Positions 7,496 to 13,826 of a stretch of 13,826 nt of DNA are shown piece by piece. The translations under genes and the position numbers were made by a program. The first letter of the stretch is position 1, and every line of letters begins with the position of its first letter. This stretch comes from JAJYVT01 sp036796435 (GTDB lineage Bacteria > Actinomycetota > Acidimicrobiia > Acidimicrobiales > RAAP-2): the NCBI GenBank assembly GCA_036796435.1, contig DAIRCY010000064.1, forward strand, positions 1-13,826. Reading direction: 5' to 3'. The notes under the pieces are model-generated. The model ran no database searches, was not told the origin of the DNA, and saw only the letters and a list, made by a program, of their open reading frames with translations.

Positions 7496-7501
7496 ACCCC
7501 G

Positions 7502-8266
7502 ATGCCGCTCACCCGCCGCCACGCCCTGTTCGCCCTGCCCGCGTCCGGGCGGGGCGGAGTACTGGTCGCGCTCGACGGGGTCTGGCTGTTGGCGACCTTG
7601 AGGATCAGGTTCGCCTGCGTCGTGGCCGGGACCTTGCGCTGCATCGCACGTTGTGGGCTGCACAAGACGACCGTCGACGACATCGCGCGCGAGTCGGGCA
7701 CCTCCAGGGCCACGCTCTACCGGCTCTTCCCAGGCGGAAAGGAAGCCGTCGTGCGGGCGGTCGTCGAGACCGAGACCGCCCGGCTCTTCTCGGAGCTCGG
7801 CGCGGCGATGGGCGAAGCGAGGGACCTGGACGAGCTCCTCGTCGCGGCGATCGTGGGGGCCGCCCGTCGCCTCTCCTCGCACGCCGCCCTCAGGTACCTC
7901 CTCGAGCACGAGCCTGGCGCCGTCCTGCCACACCTGGCCTTTTCGGGACTCGACCGGCTTCTCGCCGCGTCGGCGTCGTTCGCCGAGCCCTTCCTCGGCC
8001 GGTGGCTCGATCCGGGCGACGCCACGAGGGCCGCGGAGTGGGCGGCGCGGATCGTCCTGTCCTACCTGTCTTGTCCCCGCGAGGGCATGGACCTCACCGA
8101 CCCGGCAGCGGCCCGGTACCTCGTGGCGACGTTCGTCGTGCCGGGCATCCAGGCGTTGGCGATGCGCGCGGCGGACGGGGACACCGCGTTCGACGGGCAC
8201 GAGATCACTGAGTCGTCTCTGACGAAGGGAGCGAGTACCGATGGCAACGGCGTACTCGGCGCGTAG
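7502..8266 (+). CDS. TetR-family transcriptional regulator (second of the pair)
   Basis: From ATG 7502 the protein has 254 residues. The TetR helix-turn-helix covers about residues 43-80 (GTLRCIARCGLHKTTVDDIA, then RESGTSRATLYRLFPGGK). It is followed by a helical domain with EHEPGAVLPHL and ARIVLSYLSCPREGMDLTD, matching the first TetR gene segment by segment. The frame is open back to GTG 7406, but that codon sits in the candidate -10. ATG 7502 has a good GGAGAG at 6 nt, and TTG 7598 is a shorter alternative. The N-terminal ~35 residues are unusual for a cytosolic TetR: a hydrophobic run (VLVALDGVWLLATL) precedes helix 1. The 3' end overlaps the diiron gene by 26 bp in another frame, so the two are very likely co-transcribed and translationally coupled, which points to the oxygenase as its regulatory partner (inference). 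Confidence 0.85.
   Translation: MPLTRRHALFALPASGRGGVLVALDGVWLLATLRIRFACVVAGTLRCIARCGLHKTTVDDIARESGTSRATLYRLFPGGKEAVVRAVVETETARLFSELGAAMGEARDLDELLVAAIVGAARRLSSHAALRYLLEHEPGAVLPHLAFSGLDRLLAASASFAEPFLGRWLDPGDATRAAEWAARIVLSYLSCPREGMDLTDPAAARYLVATFVVPGIQALAMRAADGDTAFDGHEITESSLTKGASTDGNGVLGA
8225..8231 (+). promoter_or_regulatory. Shine-Dalgarno AAGGGAG for the diiron gene
   Basis: AAGGGAG lies 9 nt before ATG 8241 and inside the end of tetR2. It supports translation of the oxygenase from within the tetR2 coding region. Confidence 0.55.
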
Positions 8267-9389
8267 CAACGAGGAGCTCATCGGACGACGCGACGTGCGT
8301 GACCTCGAATCGGTCTTTGCGACCGTCGGCCACGAGGAGCCCGAAGGTCACCATCCCGTCGTCGACCCTTGCCCGGCGGAGTTCACCTGGGACTACGAAA
8401 AAGGCGCGCGCCCGCGTCTCGACCGACTCTACGAGAAGGCGAAGACGGCGCAGTGGAACGCCCGGACCGACCTGCCGTGGGACGTGGAGGTCGACCAGGA
8501 ACGGGTCGTGATGATGAACCAGGAGGCGAACCAGGGGGCGTCGCTCCGCTGGTCGCCTCAGGACATCGCGGGCACGGTGCTCGAGCACTGGAGCGACAAG
8601 GAGTGGCTGCGGCTCGGCGTGGAGAACCAGAACTGGATGCTGTCCCAGTTCATGCACGGCGAGCAGGGAGCGCTCTTGTGCACGGCGAAGATCGTCGAGA
8701 CCGTGCCGTGGGTCGACGCCAAGTACTACGCGGCGACCCAGGTCATGGACGAGGCGCGCCACGTCGAGGTCTTCTCGCGCTACCTCGACGAGAAGCTGTC
8801 GGGTCACTACCCGATCAACGCGCACCTCGGGATGCTGCTCGACGACATCATCGGCGACCGGCGGTGGGACATGACCTATCTCGGGATGCAGATCATGGTG
8901 GAGGGGCTCGCGCTCGCCGCGTTCGGCTTCATCCACGCCATGACCCAGGAGCCGTTGTTGAAGAAGCTGCTGCGCTACGTGATGGCCGACGAGGCTCGGC
9001 ACGTCGCCTTCGGGGTCGTCAGCCTTCAGGACTACTACCGCGAGCTCTCCGATGCCGAGCTCCGGGAACGCCAGGAGTTCGCGTTCGAAGCCGCGGTGCG
9101 GATGAAGGACCGCATGATGATGCAGGAGGTCTGGGAGCGGCTCGAGGTGCCACGTGACGACGTGATCACGGTGATGACCCGCGCTCCCGAGCGTGACGAG
9201 TTCCAGGTGCTCCTCTTCTCCAAGATCGTTCCGAACTTGAAGAAGCTGGGCCTCCTCGACGCCGCCGGCGGGTGGCTGCGGGAGAAGTTCACCGAGATGG
9301 GCGCCATCGGTTTCGAGGACCTCGTCGACACCGCGCAGGAGGTCGACGCCGAAGCCGACGGTTCTCCCGTCTCCAGGAGCGTCGCCTGA
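8241..9389 (+). CDS. Ferritin-like / R2-like diiron oxygenase of unassigned substrate
   Basis: A 382-residue soluble protein with the full ligand set of a carboxylate-bridged diiron centre: E141, E171xxH174, E221 and E251xxH254. The two halves mirror each other. Each has a Glu followed exactly 30 residues later by DEARHV (about 141-176 and 221-256), as expected for the paired helices of a ferritin-like four-helix bundle. Other notable segments are YEKAKTAQWNARTDLPWDVE (64-83), WSDKEWLRL (117-125) and SQFMHGEQGAL (135-145). There is no signal peptide or membrane segment. The family covers R2-like oxidases and N- or C-oxygenases of the AurF kind, acting with O2 and an electron donor; no reductase is encoded nearby. 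ATG 8241 has AAGGGAG upstream and overlaps the end of tetR2, which implies shared regulation. I am confident of the fold and metal site; the reaction is unknown. Confidence 0.86.
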   Translation: MATAYSARSNEELIGRRDVRDLESVFATVGHEEPEGHHPVVDPCPAEFTWDYEKGARPRLDRLYEKAKTAQWNARTDLPWDVEVDQERVVMMNQEANQGASLRWSPQDIAGTVLEHWSDKEWLRLGVENQNWMLSQFMHGEQGALLCTAKIVETVPWVDAKYYAATQVMDEARHVEVFSRYLDEKLSGHYPINAHLGMLLDDIIGDRRWDMTYLGMQIMVEGLALAAFGFIHAMTQEPLLKKLLRYVMADEARHVAFGVVSLQDYYRELSDAELRERQEFAFEAAVRMKDRMMMQEVWERLEVPRDDVITVMTRAPERDEFQVLLFSKIVPNLKKLGLLDAAGGWLREKFTEMGAIGFEDLVDTAQEVDAEADGSPVSRSVA

Positions 9390-9466
9390 CCGGGATGCTC
9401 GCCGCATCGCAGGGGACGGACTCGACCACGCCGTTCCGGCCGGACCTTCCGCCACGCCGGCGCTGA

Positions 9467-9472
9467 TAGCGT
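9467..9472 (+). promoter_or_regulatory. Candidate leaderless -10 element (TAGCGT) for dapA-rnj
   Basis: TAGCGT ends 7 nt before ATG 9480 in the 90-bp gap after the diiron gene. It overlaps the longer in-frame start GTG 9471, arguing for ATG 9480. The rest of the gap (9390-9466) holds only a short palindrome, TCCGGCCGGA at 9435-9444, and no gene. Confidence 0.55.
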
Positions 9473-9479
9473 GCGGGGG

Positions 9480-10388
9480 ATGCGCCCCGCCCGATTCGGT
9501 GCGGTGATCACCGCAATGGTCACGCCGTTCGCTCCCGACGGATCACTCGACGTGGACGCCTGCGTGGAGCTCGCGCGGTGGCTCACGGAGCACGGGAGCG
9601 AGGGTCTCGTGCTCGGCGGGACGACCGGCGAGGGGCCGGTGCTCACCGACGACGAGGCGTGCGAGCTGTGGCGGACCGTCTCCGAGGCGGTGACGGTCCC
9701 GGTGCTCGCGGGGACGGGGACCAACGACACGCGTCATTCGATCGAGCTCACCCGCAAGGCGGCCGGCTGTGGCGTCGCCGGGGTGCTCGTGGTGACCCCC
9801 TACTACAACCGGCCGTCGCAGGACGGTCTCTTCTCCCACTTCGCCGCGGTCGCCGGCGCGACGACGCTGCCGGTCGTCCTCTACGACATCCCGGTCCGCT
9901 CCGGCAGGCGGATCGCGCATCCGACGCTGCTTCGGCTCGCGCACGAGGGCGGCAACATCGTGGGCGTGAAGGACGCGACCGGCGACCCCGCGGCAGCGGC
10001 ACGGCTTCTTTGCCACGCCCCCGAGTCCTTCGAGCTCTACAGCGGCGACGATTCGCTCACGCTGCCGCTCATCGCGATCGGCGGCGTCGGTGTGATCTCC
10101 GTGTGCGCGCACTGGGCGGGTCCCGAGATGAACCGGATGGTGCACGCGGCGCTCGACGGGGACCTCGATGCAGCGAGGACGCACAACGCGCGCCTCGTCG
10201 AGTCGTACGAGTTCGAGTCGACGGAACAGTTCCCGAACCCGCTCCCGGCCAAGGCCGCCTGCCGTGCGCTCGGCCTGCGTGTCGGGCAGTGCCGCCTCCC
10301 GCTCGGCGAGGCGCCCCCAGAGCTCGAAGGCGAGGCGATGCGGATACTCACGCGTCTCGAGACCGCGCCGCTCCACGCGACGTCCTGA
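9480..10388 (+). CDS. dapA: 4-hydroxy-tetrahydrodipicolinate synthase
   Basis: DapA condenses pyruvate with aspartate semialdehyde, the first step specific to diaminopimelate and lysine, and normally forms a tetramer of TIM barrels. The 302-residue length is typical. GTTGEGP at 47-53 holds the catalytic Thr. PYYNRPSQ at 107-114 contributes the Tyr from the neighbouring subunit (Y109). YDIPVRSG at 135-142 gives Y135 and R140. The Schiff-base lysine is K164 in VGVKDATGD. GDDSL and the Gly-rich GGVGVISV strand follow. The ATG at 9480 fits a leaderless start after TAGCGT; the frame also allows GTG 9471 (adding MRG). Only 32 bp separate it from rnj, so the two are probably one transcript. DapB, the next enzyme, is encoded about 3 kb upstream. 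Confidence 0.96.
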   Translation: MRPARFGAVITAMVTPFAPDGSLDVDACVELARWLTEHGSEGLVLGGTTGEGPVLTDDEACELWRTVSEAVTVPVLAGTGTNDTRHSIELTRKAAGCGVAGVLVVTPYYNRPSQDGLFSHFAAVAGATTLPVVLYDIPVRSGRRIAHPTLLRLAHEGGNIVGVKDATGDPAAAARLLCHAPESFELYSGDDSLTLPLIAIGGVGVISVCAHWAGPEMNRMVHAALDGDLDAARTHNARLVESYEFESTEQFPNPLPAKAACRALGLRVGQCRLPLGEAPPELEGEAMRILTRLETAPLHATS

Positions 10389-10420
10389 GCCGGACGACGA
10401 GCGGGCAGGGATCAGGTCGG

Positions 10421-12088
10421 ATGGCGCGGCGTTCCCCGGTACGGGTCGTCTTCCTCGGCGGCCTCGGTGAGATCGGCCGCAACTGTGCGTGCGTCGAGGT
10501 CGACGGGAGGATCGTCGTCCTCGACTGCGGCGTGATGTTCCCGGACCCCGACATGCCCGGGGTCGACCTCGTCCTGCCGGACTTCACGTACCTGCGTGAG
10601 AACGCTGACCGGGTCGACGCTGTCGTCCTCACCCACGGACACGAGGACCACACGGGCGGCCTCGCGTACCTCCTGCGGGAGCTCGAGGTGCCGATCTACG
10701 GGTCGCAGATCTCCCTCGGCCTCGCGCGCAACCGGATCGACGAGGCGGGGCTCTCCCGACGCGCCCGCTACGTCGAGGTGGCCGACGGCGAGCGGCGAGC
10801 CGTCGGGCCGTGCGAGGTGGAGTTCATCCCGGTCACCCACTCGGTCCCCTGCAGCTTCGCGCTGGCCTTCCACACGCCCCAGGGGGTCGTGCTCCACTCC
10901 GGCGACTTCAAGATCGACCTCCAGCCCGTCGACGGCCGGCGCACGGACCTCGCGCGGATCGGCGCGCTCGCGTCGGGCGAGGGGATCGCCCTGCTCCTGT
11001 CGGACTCGACGAACGCGGAGGAGCCCGGCTTCACGCCTTCTGAGAGCAGCGTCGGCGCGGCGATGGCGCGGGTCTTCGCGGCGAGCGCGGGACGGCGCGT
11101 GGTGGTCGCGTGCTTCGCCAGCCACATCCACCGCGTCCAACAGGTGATGGACGCGGCCGCGGACGCGGGCCGCAAGGTGGCGACCCTCGGCCGCTCCATG
11201 GGGAAGAACGTCGAGCTCGCCCAGCGCCTCGGTATCCTCACGGTCCCCCCCGGCGCGCTCGTAGACATCGAAGACGTCGACCGGCTCGCACCCGGCGACG
11301 TGTGCGTGATCTCGACCGGCTCGCAGGGCGAGCCGATGTCCGCGCTCTCGCTCATGGCGACCGGCGACAACAAGCGGTTCCAGCTCGCCGACGGCGACGT
11401 CGTCGTGATCAGCGCGCACCCGATCCCGGGCAACGAGTGGTCGGTCGGCCGGGTCATCGACGAGCTCCACCGTCGCGGCGCCCAGGTCGTCCACACCGGT
11501 TCGGAGCCTGTCCACGTGAGCGGCCACGCCCGACAGGGCGAGCTGCGCACGATGCTCGCCGTGGCCAAGCCCCGCGCCTTCGTGCCCGTTCACGGGGAGT
11601 TCCGGCACCTCGTCCACCACGCCCAGCTGGCCCGCTCGATGGGGGTGCCCGACGACCAGGTGCTGCTGTGCGAGGACGGGGACGCCGTGCTGCTCGACGA
11701 GCGCGGGCTGCGGCGCGACGGCACCGTCCCGGCGGGTTACCTCTACGTGGACGGGACCGTTGGCGACGTCGGCCACGGGGTGCTTCGCGACCGCCGGCTG
11801 CTGTCCGAAGAAGGGGTGGTGATGGTCGTCGCGACCGTCGACCTGCAGCGCAAGGCGCTCACCGGCGCGCCGCAGATCGCAACCCGGGGCTGGGTGCACG
11901 CGCCGGAGGCCGAAGAGCTGCTCGGCGACGCGTCCAACGCGGTGGCAGAGGCCCTCGTCGCCGCCATGAACGACGGGGCGCACGACGTCGAGGTGCTGAC
12001 CCGCCACGCGCGCCGTGCGCTCGGACGGCTCGTCAACGAGCGGACGCGCCGCCGTCCGATGATCGTGCCCGTCGTGATGGCGGTCTAG
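10421..12088 (+). CDS. rnj: Ribonuclease J (metallo-beta-lactamase/beta-CASP family)
   Basis: RNase J is a zinc-dependent endonuclease and 5'-3' exonuclease for RNA maturation and decay. The 555-residue length fits. The metallo-beta-lactamase motif HGHEDH is at residues 72-77, with further ligands at H140 (PVTHSVPCS) and D162 (HSGDFKID). The beta-CASP part has SDSTNAEEPG, ASHIHRVQQ, GRSMGKN and STGSQGEPMSAL, then SAHPIPGNE. VSGHARQGE (H369) and FVPVHGEFRHL (H391) complete the site. The C-terminal RNase J domain ends in RRRPMIVPVVMAV. ATG 10421 is preceded by GCAGGG and AGG, weak ribosome sites; no TANNNT promoter is seen, so it likely depends on the dapA transcript. The last 56 bp overlap the convergent flavoprotein gene. 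Confidence 0.96.
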   Translation: MARRSPVRVVFLGGLGEIGRNCACVEVDGRIVVLDCGVMFPDPDMPGVDLVLPDFTYLRENADRVDAVVLTHGHEDHTGGLAYLLRELEVPIYGSQISLGLARNRIDEAGLSRRARYVEVADGERRAVGPCEVEFIPVTHSVPCSFALAFHTPQGVVLHSGDFKIDLQPVDGRRTDLARIGALASGEGIALLLSDSTNAEEPGFTPSESSVGAAMARVFAASAGRRVVVACFASHIHRVQQVMDAAADAGRKVATLGRSMGKNVELAQRLGILTVPPGALVDIEDVDRLAPGDVCVISTGSQGEPMSALSLMATGDNKRFQLADGDVVVISAHPIPGNEWSVGRVIDELHRRGAQVVHTGSEPVHVSGHARQGELRTMLAVAKPRAFVPVHGEFRHLVHHAQLARSMGVPDDQVLLCEDGDAVLLDERGLRRDGTVPAGYLYVDGTVGDVGHGVLRDRRLLSEEGVVMVVATVDLQRKALTGAPQIATRGWVHAPEAEELLGDASNAVAEALVAAMNDGAHDVEVLTRHARRALGRLVNERTRRRPMIVPVVMAV

Positions 12089-12905
12089 CGGCCTCGAGGT
12101 CCCGTTCCGGCTCGCCGTGGGCGGCGTTCGCGACGCCGCGCCGCCAGTAGGCCTTGTGGTCGACCTGCTCGGGAGCGAGACCACGCTCGAGCAGGAGGCT
12201 CCGGATGGCGGCCACCTGGCGCAGCTCGCCGAAGACGTAGGCGTGCAGCATCTGCCGGTCGCGCCCCGCGCCGGCCACCACCCCGCCCCGGGAGACGCCG
12301 GGGTCGAGGTCGAGCTCGCCGACGACGTCGTGCAGCGCGGAGCCCGTCCCCGCCTCCCCGCCGCGGTGGACCCAACGGAGGTCGAGCTCGGCACGCACGT
12401 CGCGAGGCTCCTGGTGGTCCTCGGGGCCGCCGACCTCGATGACCACCTGCGCCCGGTCGCGGGCGGGGAGAGCCTCGACCATCGTGAAGATGGCAGGCAG
12501 CGCCGATTCGTCGCCGCAGAAGAGATGCCACGTCGCGCCCGCGGCGGCGGGGATCTTCCCGCGAGGGCCGACCGCCTCGACTCGGTCGCCCGGGCGCACC
12601 TCTCGGGCCCACCTGGCCCCGGGTCCGTCGCCGTGGAGGACGATGTCCATCTCGACGGCCGCCGCCGCCCGCTCGAGCCTCCGGATGGTGTAGCGGCGCC
12701 GGAAGCGGGCGCCCCCCGATGCGGGCACTGACACCATGAGGTCCTGGCCCGGGAAGGGATCGAGCTCGGCGAGACCGTCGGCGGTGAAGCGGAGCCGCCG
12801 CATGGTGGGGGTCACCATCTCGGTGGCGACGAGCTCGAGATCGAGCTCGCGCACCCCCGGGAGCCGCCGGACGAGGGCCGAAGTCTCCTCACGTTCGGGC
12901 GCCAT
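12033..12905 (-). CDS. Siderophore-interacting FAD-binding protein (SIP/ViuB family)
   Basis: A 290-residue flavoprotein of the kind that reduces ferric siderophores in the cytoplasm to release iron. The FAD-binding barrel has the family motif RRYTIR (70-75). HGDGPGARWA (91-100) and VGPRGK (112-117) follow. The NAD(P)H/C-terminal domain begins at LFCGDESALPAI (128-139) and closes with YVFGELRQV (223-231) and AYWRRGVANAAHGEPE (252-267), the usual end of the family. About 18 more residues, basic and Ser/Arg/Gly-rich, are encoded opposite the 3' end of rnj because no stop occurs earlier. ATG 12905 is supported by a TAGGCT hexamer 9 nt upstream. It is transcribed away from ftsK. No siderophore transporter or biosynthesis gene is visible, so iron use is inferred from family only. 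Confidence 0.88.
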   Translation of the reverse strand: MAPEREETSALVRRLPGVRELDLELVATEMVTPTMRRLRFTADGLAELDPFPGQDLMVSVPASGGARFRRRYTIRRLERAAAAVEMDIVLHGDGPGARWAREVRPGDRVEAVGPRGKIPAAAGATWHLFCGDESALPAIFTMVEALPARDRAQVVIEVGGPEDHQEPRDVRAELDLRWVHRGGEAGTGSALHDVVGELDLDPGVSRGGVVAGAGRDRQMLHAYVFGELRQVAAIRSLLLERGLAPEQVDHKAYWRRGVANAAHGEPERDLEAARPPSRRARSSDGGASAR

Positions 12906-12914
12906 CGCCGCGTG

Positions 12915-12920
12915 AGCCTA
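12915..12920 (-). promoter_or_regulatory. Candidate -10 element (TAGGCT) for the siderophore-interacting protein gene
   Basis: On the minus strand TAGGCT ends 9 nt before ATG 12905, consistent with a leader of only two or three nucleotides. The 12-bp array begins 5 bp upstream of it, so a protein bound to the array could affect this promoter. Confidence 0.4.
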
Positions 12921-12924
12921 CGGG

Positions 12925-12997
12925 CATGCCCCGGACCATGCCCCGGACCATGCCCCGGACCATGCCCCGGACCCTGCCCCCGGACCTTCCTCCGGAC
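12925..12997. repeat. 12-bp tandem array CATGCCCCGGAC (four exact, two degenerate copies)
   Basis: Exact units are at 12925-12936, 12937-12948, 12949-12960 and 12961-12972. A 13-bp variant (CCTGCCCCCGGAC) and a 12-bp variant (CTTCCTCCGGAC) follow to 12997. The array fills most of the left half of the 165-bp non-coding gap between the flavoprotein gene and ftsK. It could be an iteron-like binding array or a simple VNTR. Confidence 0.92.
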
Positions 12998-13023
12998 CTG
13001 CGTCCTCCCTGGTACGGGCCGGG

Positions 13024-13045
13024 CCGCCTCCCCCTGGGGGGGCGG
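13024..13045. repeat. Imperfect GC inverted repeat upstream of ftsK
   Basis: CCGCCTCCCC (13024-13033) faces GGGGGGGCGG (13036-13045) with one mismatch (a G-U pair in RNA). It occupies the expected -35 zone of the ftsK promoter. There is no T-run, so it is a possible operator and not a clear terminator. Confidence 0.35.
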
Positions 13046-13054
13046 TGGCGGCAG

Positions 13055-13060
13055 TAGCCT
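13055..13060 (+). promoter_or_regulatory. Candidate -10 element (TAGCCT) for ftsK
   Basis: TAGCCT ends 10 nt before GTG 13071, compatible with a leader of three or four nucleotides. No Shine-Dalgarno is visible before this start. Confidence 0.4.
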
Positions 13061-13070
13061 CTTTGACACT

Positions 13071-13826
13071 GTGGTGGTCACGAAGCGCCGAGCGGCGACG
13101 ATCCGCGGCCGCGCCCGGTCCGCAGGCGATGGGGGGGGCCGGAAGGGTGCCGGGCAGCGGCGCAGTCCCGGTCACGCCTCGCAGCGGGGGGGCGGCCGCA
13201 AGGGCGCGCCCGGGCGCGGGCGCGAGGCGGGACCAGCCCGGTCCGGCGCTCGCACCCGCGAGCTGAGGGGGGCGTCGGGCCCCGGAGGAGTGCTGTCGGA
13301 CCACGGGGCCGACCTGTGGGCAATCGGACTGATCACCGTCGGCGTCCTGCTCGCCCTCGCCGTCTACGGCGACGCGGCGGGCGCCGTGGGCCACGCGGTC
13401 GACGTGGGCCTCGGGATGGCGGTGGGATGGGCGCGCTTCTTGTTGCCGCCTTCGGCGACCGTGGCGGGGGTGGCGGTGGTCGCCGGCCGCCGGCGGCTGC
13501 TGAGCGGACGCGCTGCCGCAGGCGTCGCGATCGCCCTCGTGGCGGTCTCGGGACTGGCAGAGCTCGCCGGGGGCTCCCCCTCCCTCTCCGCCTCGCACCG
13601 GGCGCTCGAAGGGGCCGGTGGCGGCATCGGCGCCCTGGTCGGCCGTCCCCTCGCCCACGGCCTCGGCACGGCGGGCGCGGTCGTGCTGCTCTTGGCGATC
13701 GCCTTCGTCGGGGGGATGCTCACGACCGAGGTCCGCCTGCGGAGCCTCGGCCGCCCCTTCACTGCGGCAGGGGGCGCCCTTGCCCGCGCGTTCGACCGGC
13801 CAGTCGAGGTGCACGACCTCGGCGCG
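13071..13826 (+). CDS. ftsK: DNA translocase FtsK, N-terminal membrane domain, 3'-truncated by window edge
   Basis: FtsK anchors at the division septum and pumps chromosomal DNA at cell division. The frame is open from GTG 13071 to the edge (252 residues). A basic Gly/Arg-rich cytoplasmic tail (about 1-72) is followed by four hydrophobic segments: about 82-100 (DLWAIGLITVGVLLALAVYG), 111-139, 148-166 and 197-216. Between them come SHRALEGAGGGIGALVGRPL (174-193) and GTAGAVVLLLAIAF. This pattern, and the position after dapA-rnj, are those of actinobacterial FtsK/SpoIIIE; the ATPase motor would lie beyond the window. GTG 13074 is an equal start, and GTG 13290 a poor one because its purine run is too close. 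G-runs of 8 (13131-13138) and 7 (13186-13192) lie in the tail coding region. A long open frame on the opposite strand is a shadow. Confidence rests on membrane pattern and synteny, as no Walker motif is visible. Confidence 0.82.
   Translation, partial: MVVTKRRAATIRGRARSAGDGGGRKGAGQRRSPGHASQRGGGRKGAPGRGREAGPARSGARTRELRGASGPGGVLSDHGADLWAIGLITVGVLLALAVYGDAAGAVGHAVDVGLGMAVGWARFLLPPSATVAGVAVVAGRRRLLSGRAAAGVAIALVAVSGLAELAGGSPSLSASHRALEGAGGGIGALVGRPLAHGLGTAGAVVLLLAIAFVGGMLTTEVRLRSLGRPFTAAGGALARAFDRPVEVHDLGA

Noticed and set aside
7406..7501. GTG 7406 as start of the second TetR, giving a longer protein
   Set aside because: It lies inside the candidate -10 hexamer, the added residues resemble no TetR, and ATG 7502 has a good Shine-Dalgarno.
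9435..9444. TCCGGCCGGA palindrome in front of dapA as a terminator or operator
   Set aside because: Short, no loop, no T-run, and such GC palindromes are expected by chance at this composition.
8205..9455. Large minus-strand open frame opposite the diiron oxygenase
   Set aside because: Shadow of the plus-strand gene, which has intact diiron motifs; the minus translation has no family motif.
12090..12101. GGCCTCGAGGTC palindrome after rnj as a bidirectional terminator
   Set aside because: No loop-forming space and no T-run, and it lies inside the flavoprotein coding sequence.
12925..12997. CRISPR array
   Set aside because: Units are 12 bp and directly adjacent with no spacers, and no cas genes are present.
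12918..13814. Large minus-strand open frame opposite ftsK
   Set aside because: Composition is Arg/Gly/Pro-rich without a domain. The plus strand encodes a clear FtsK-like membrane pattern in the same interval, and the minus frame reads through the 12-bp repeat.

Overview
The window is very GC-rich, and nearly every third codon position is G or C. GTG starts are frequent, genes are tightly packed and often overlap as GTGA or ATGA, and the gene order pnp - M16 peptidase - dapB - dapA - rnj - ftsK is the one familiar from Actinobacteria (actinomycetota). I infer an actinobacterium, possibly of the Acidimicrobiia type; the class is a guess from style and not proven here. I see no rRNA, tRNA, CRISPR array, transposase or phage gene.

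Left part (1-5794): the 3' two-thirds of pnp (PNPase: second RNase PH core, KH, S1, then a Gly/Ser repeat and an Arg/Gly tail) runs off the left edge. It overlaps the start codon of an M16 zinc peptidase. Next is a large YfhO-like polytopic membrane protein with its own apparent leaderless promoter and two in-frame simple repeats.

Middle (5787-9389): dapB (lysine/diaminopimelate pathway) overlaps a TetR-type regulator gene by ATGA. A short intergenic region with a good promoter and an inverted repeat follows. A second, clearly paralogous TetR gene comes next, overlapping by 26 bp an R2-like/ferritin-like diiron oxygenase gene. This tetR-tetR-diiron cassette sits between dapB and dapA, where many actinobacteria carry thyX and other genes. 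It is the most accessory-looking part of the window.

Right part (9467-13826): dapA and rnj (RNase J) form a probable two-gene operon. A siderophore-interacting flavoprotein gene faces rnj and overlaps its 3' end by 56 bp. A 12-bp tandem array lies between that gene and the divergent 5' end of ftsK (DNA translocase), whose N-terminal membrane domain runs off the right edge.

Themes: (i) RNA turnover (PNPase, RNase J) and DAP/lysine/cell-wall precursor synthesis (DapA, DapB) share one conserved neighbourhood. (ii) Five gene starts are preceded at 6-10 nt by a TAGCGT/TAGCCT/TAGGCT hexamer, matching the TANNNT -10 element of leaderless actinobacterial promoters. This moves the most likely starts of dapB and dapA downstream by 9 nt from the longest frame. 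(iii) Short in-phase tandem repeats occur at four places (pnp tail, start and middle of the membrane protein, ftsK upstream region). I do not see a clearly new defence or mobile system; the best candidate for unexplored biology is the twin-TetR/diiron oxygenase cassette.
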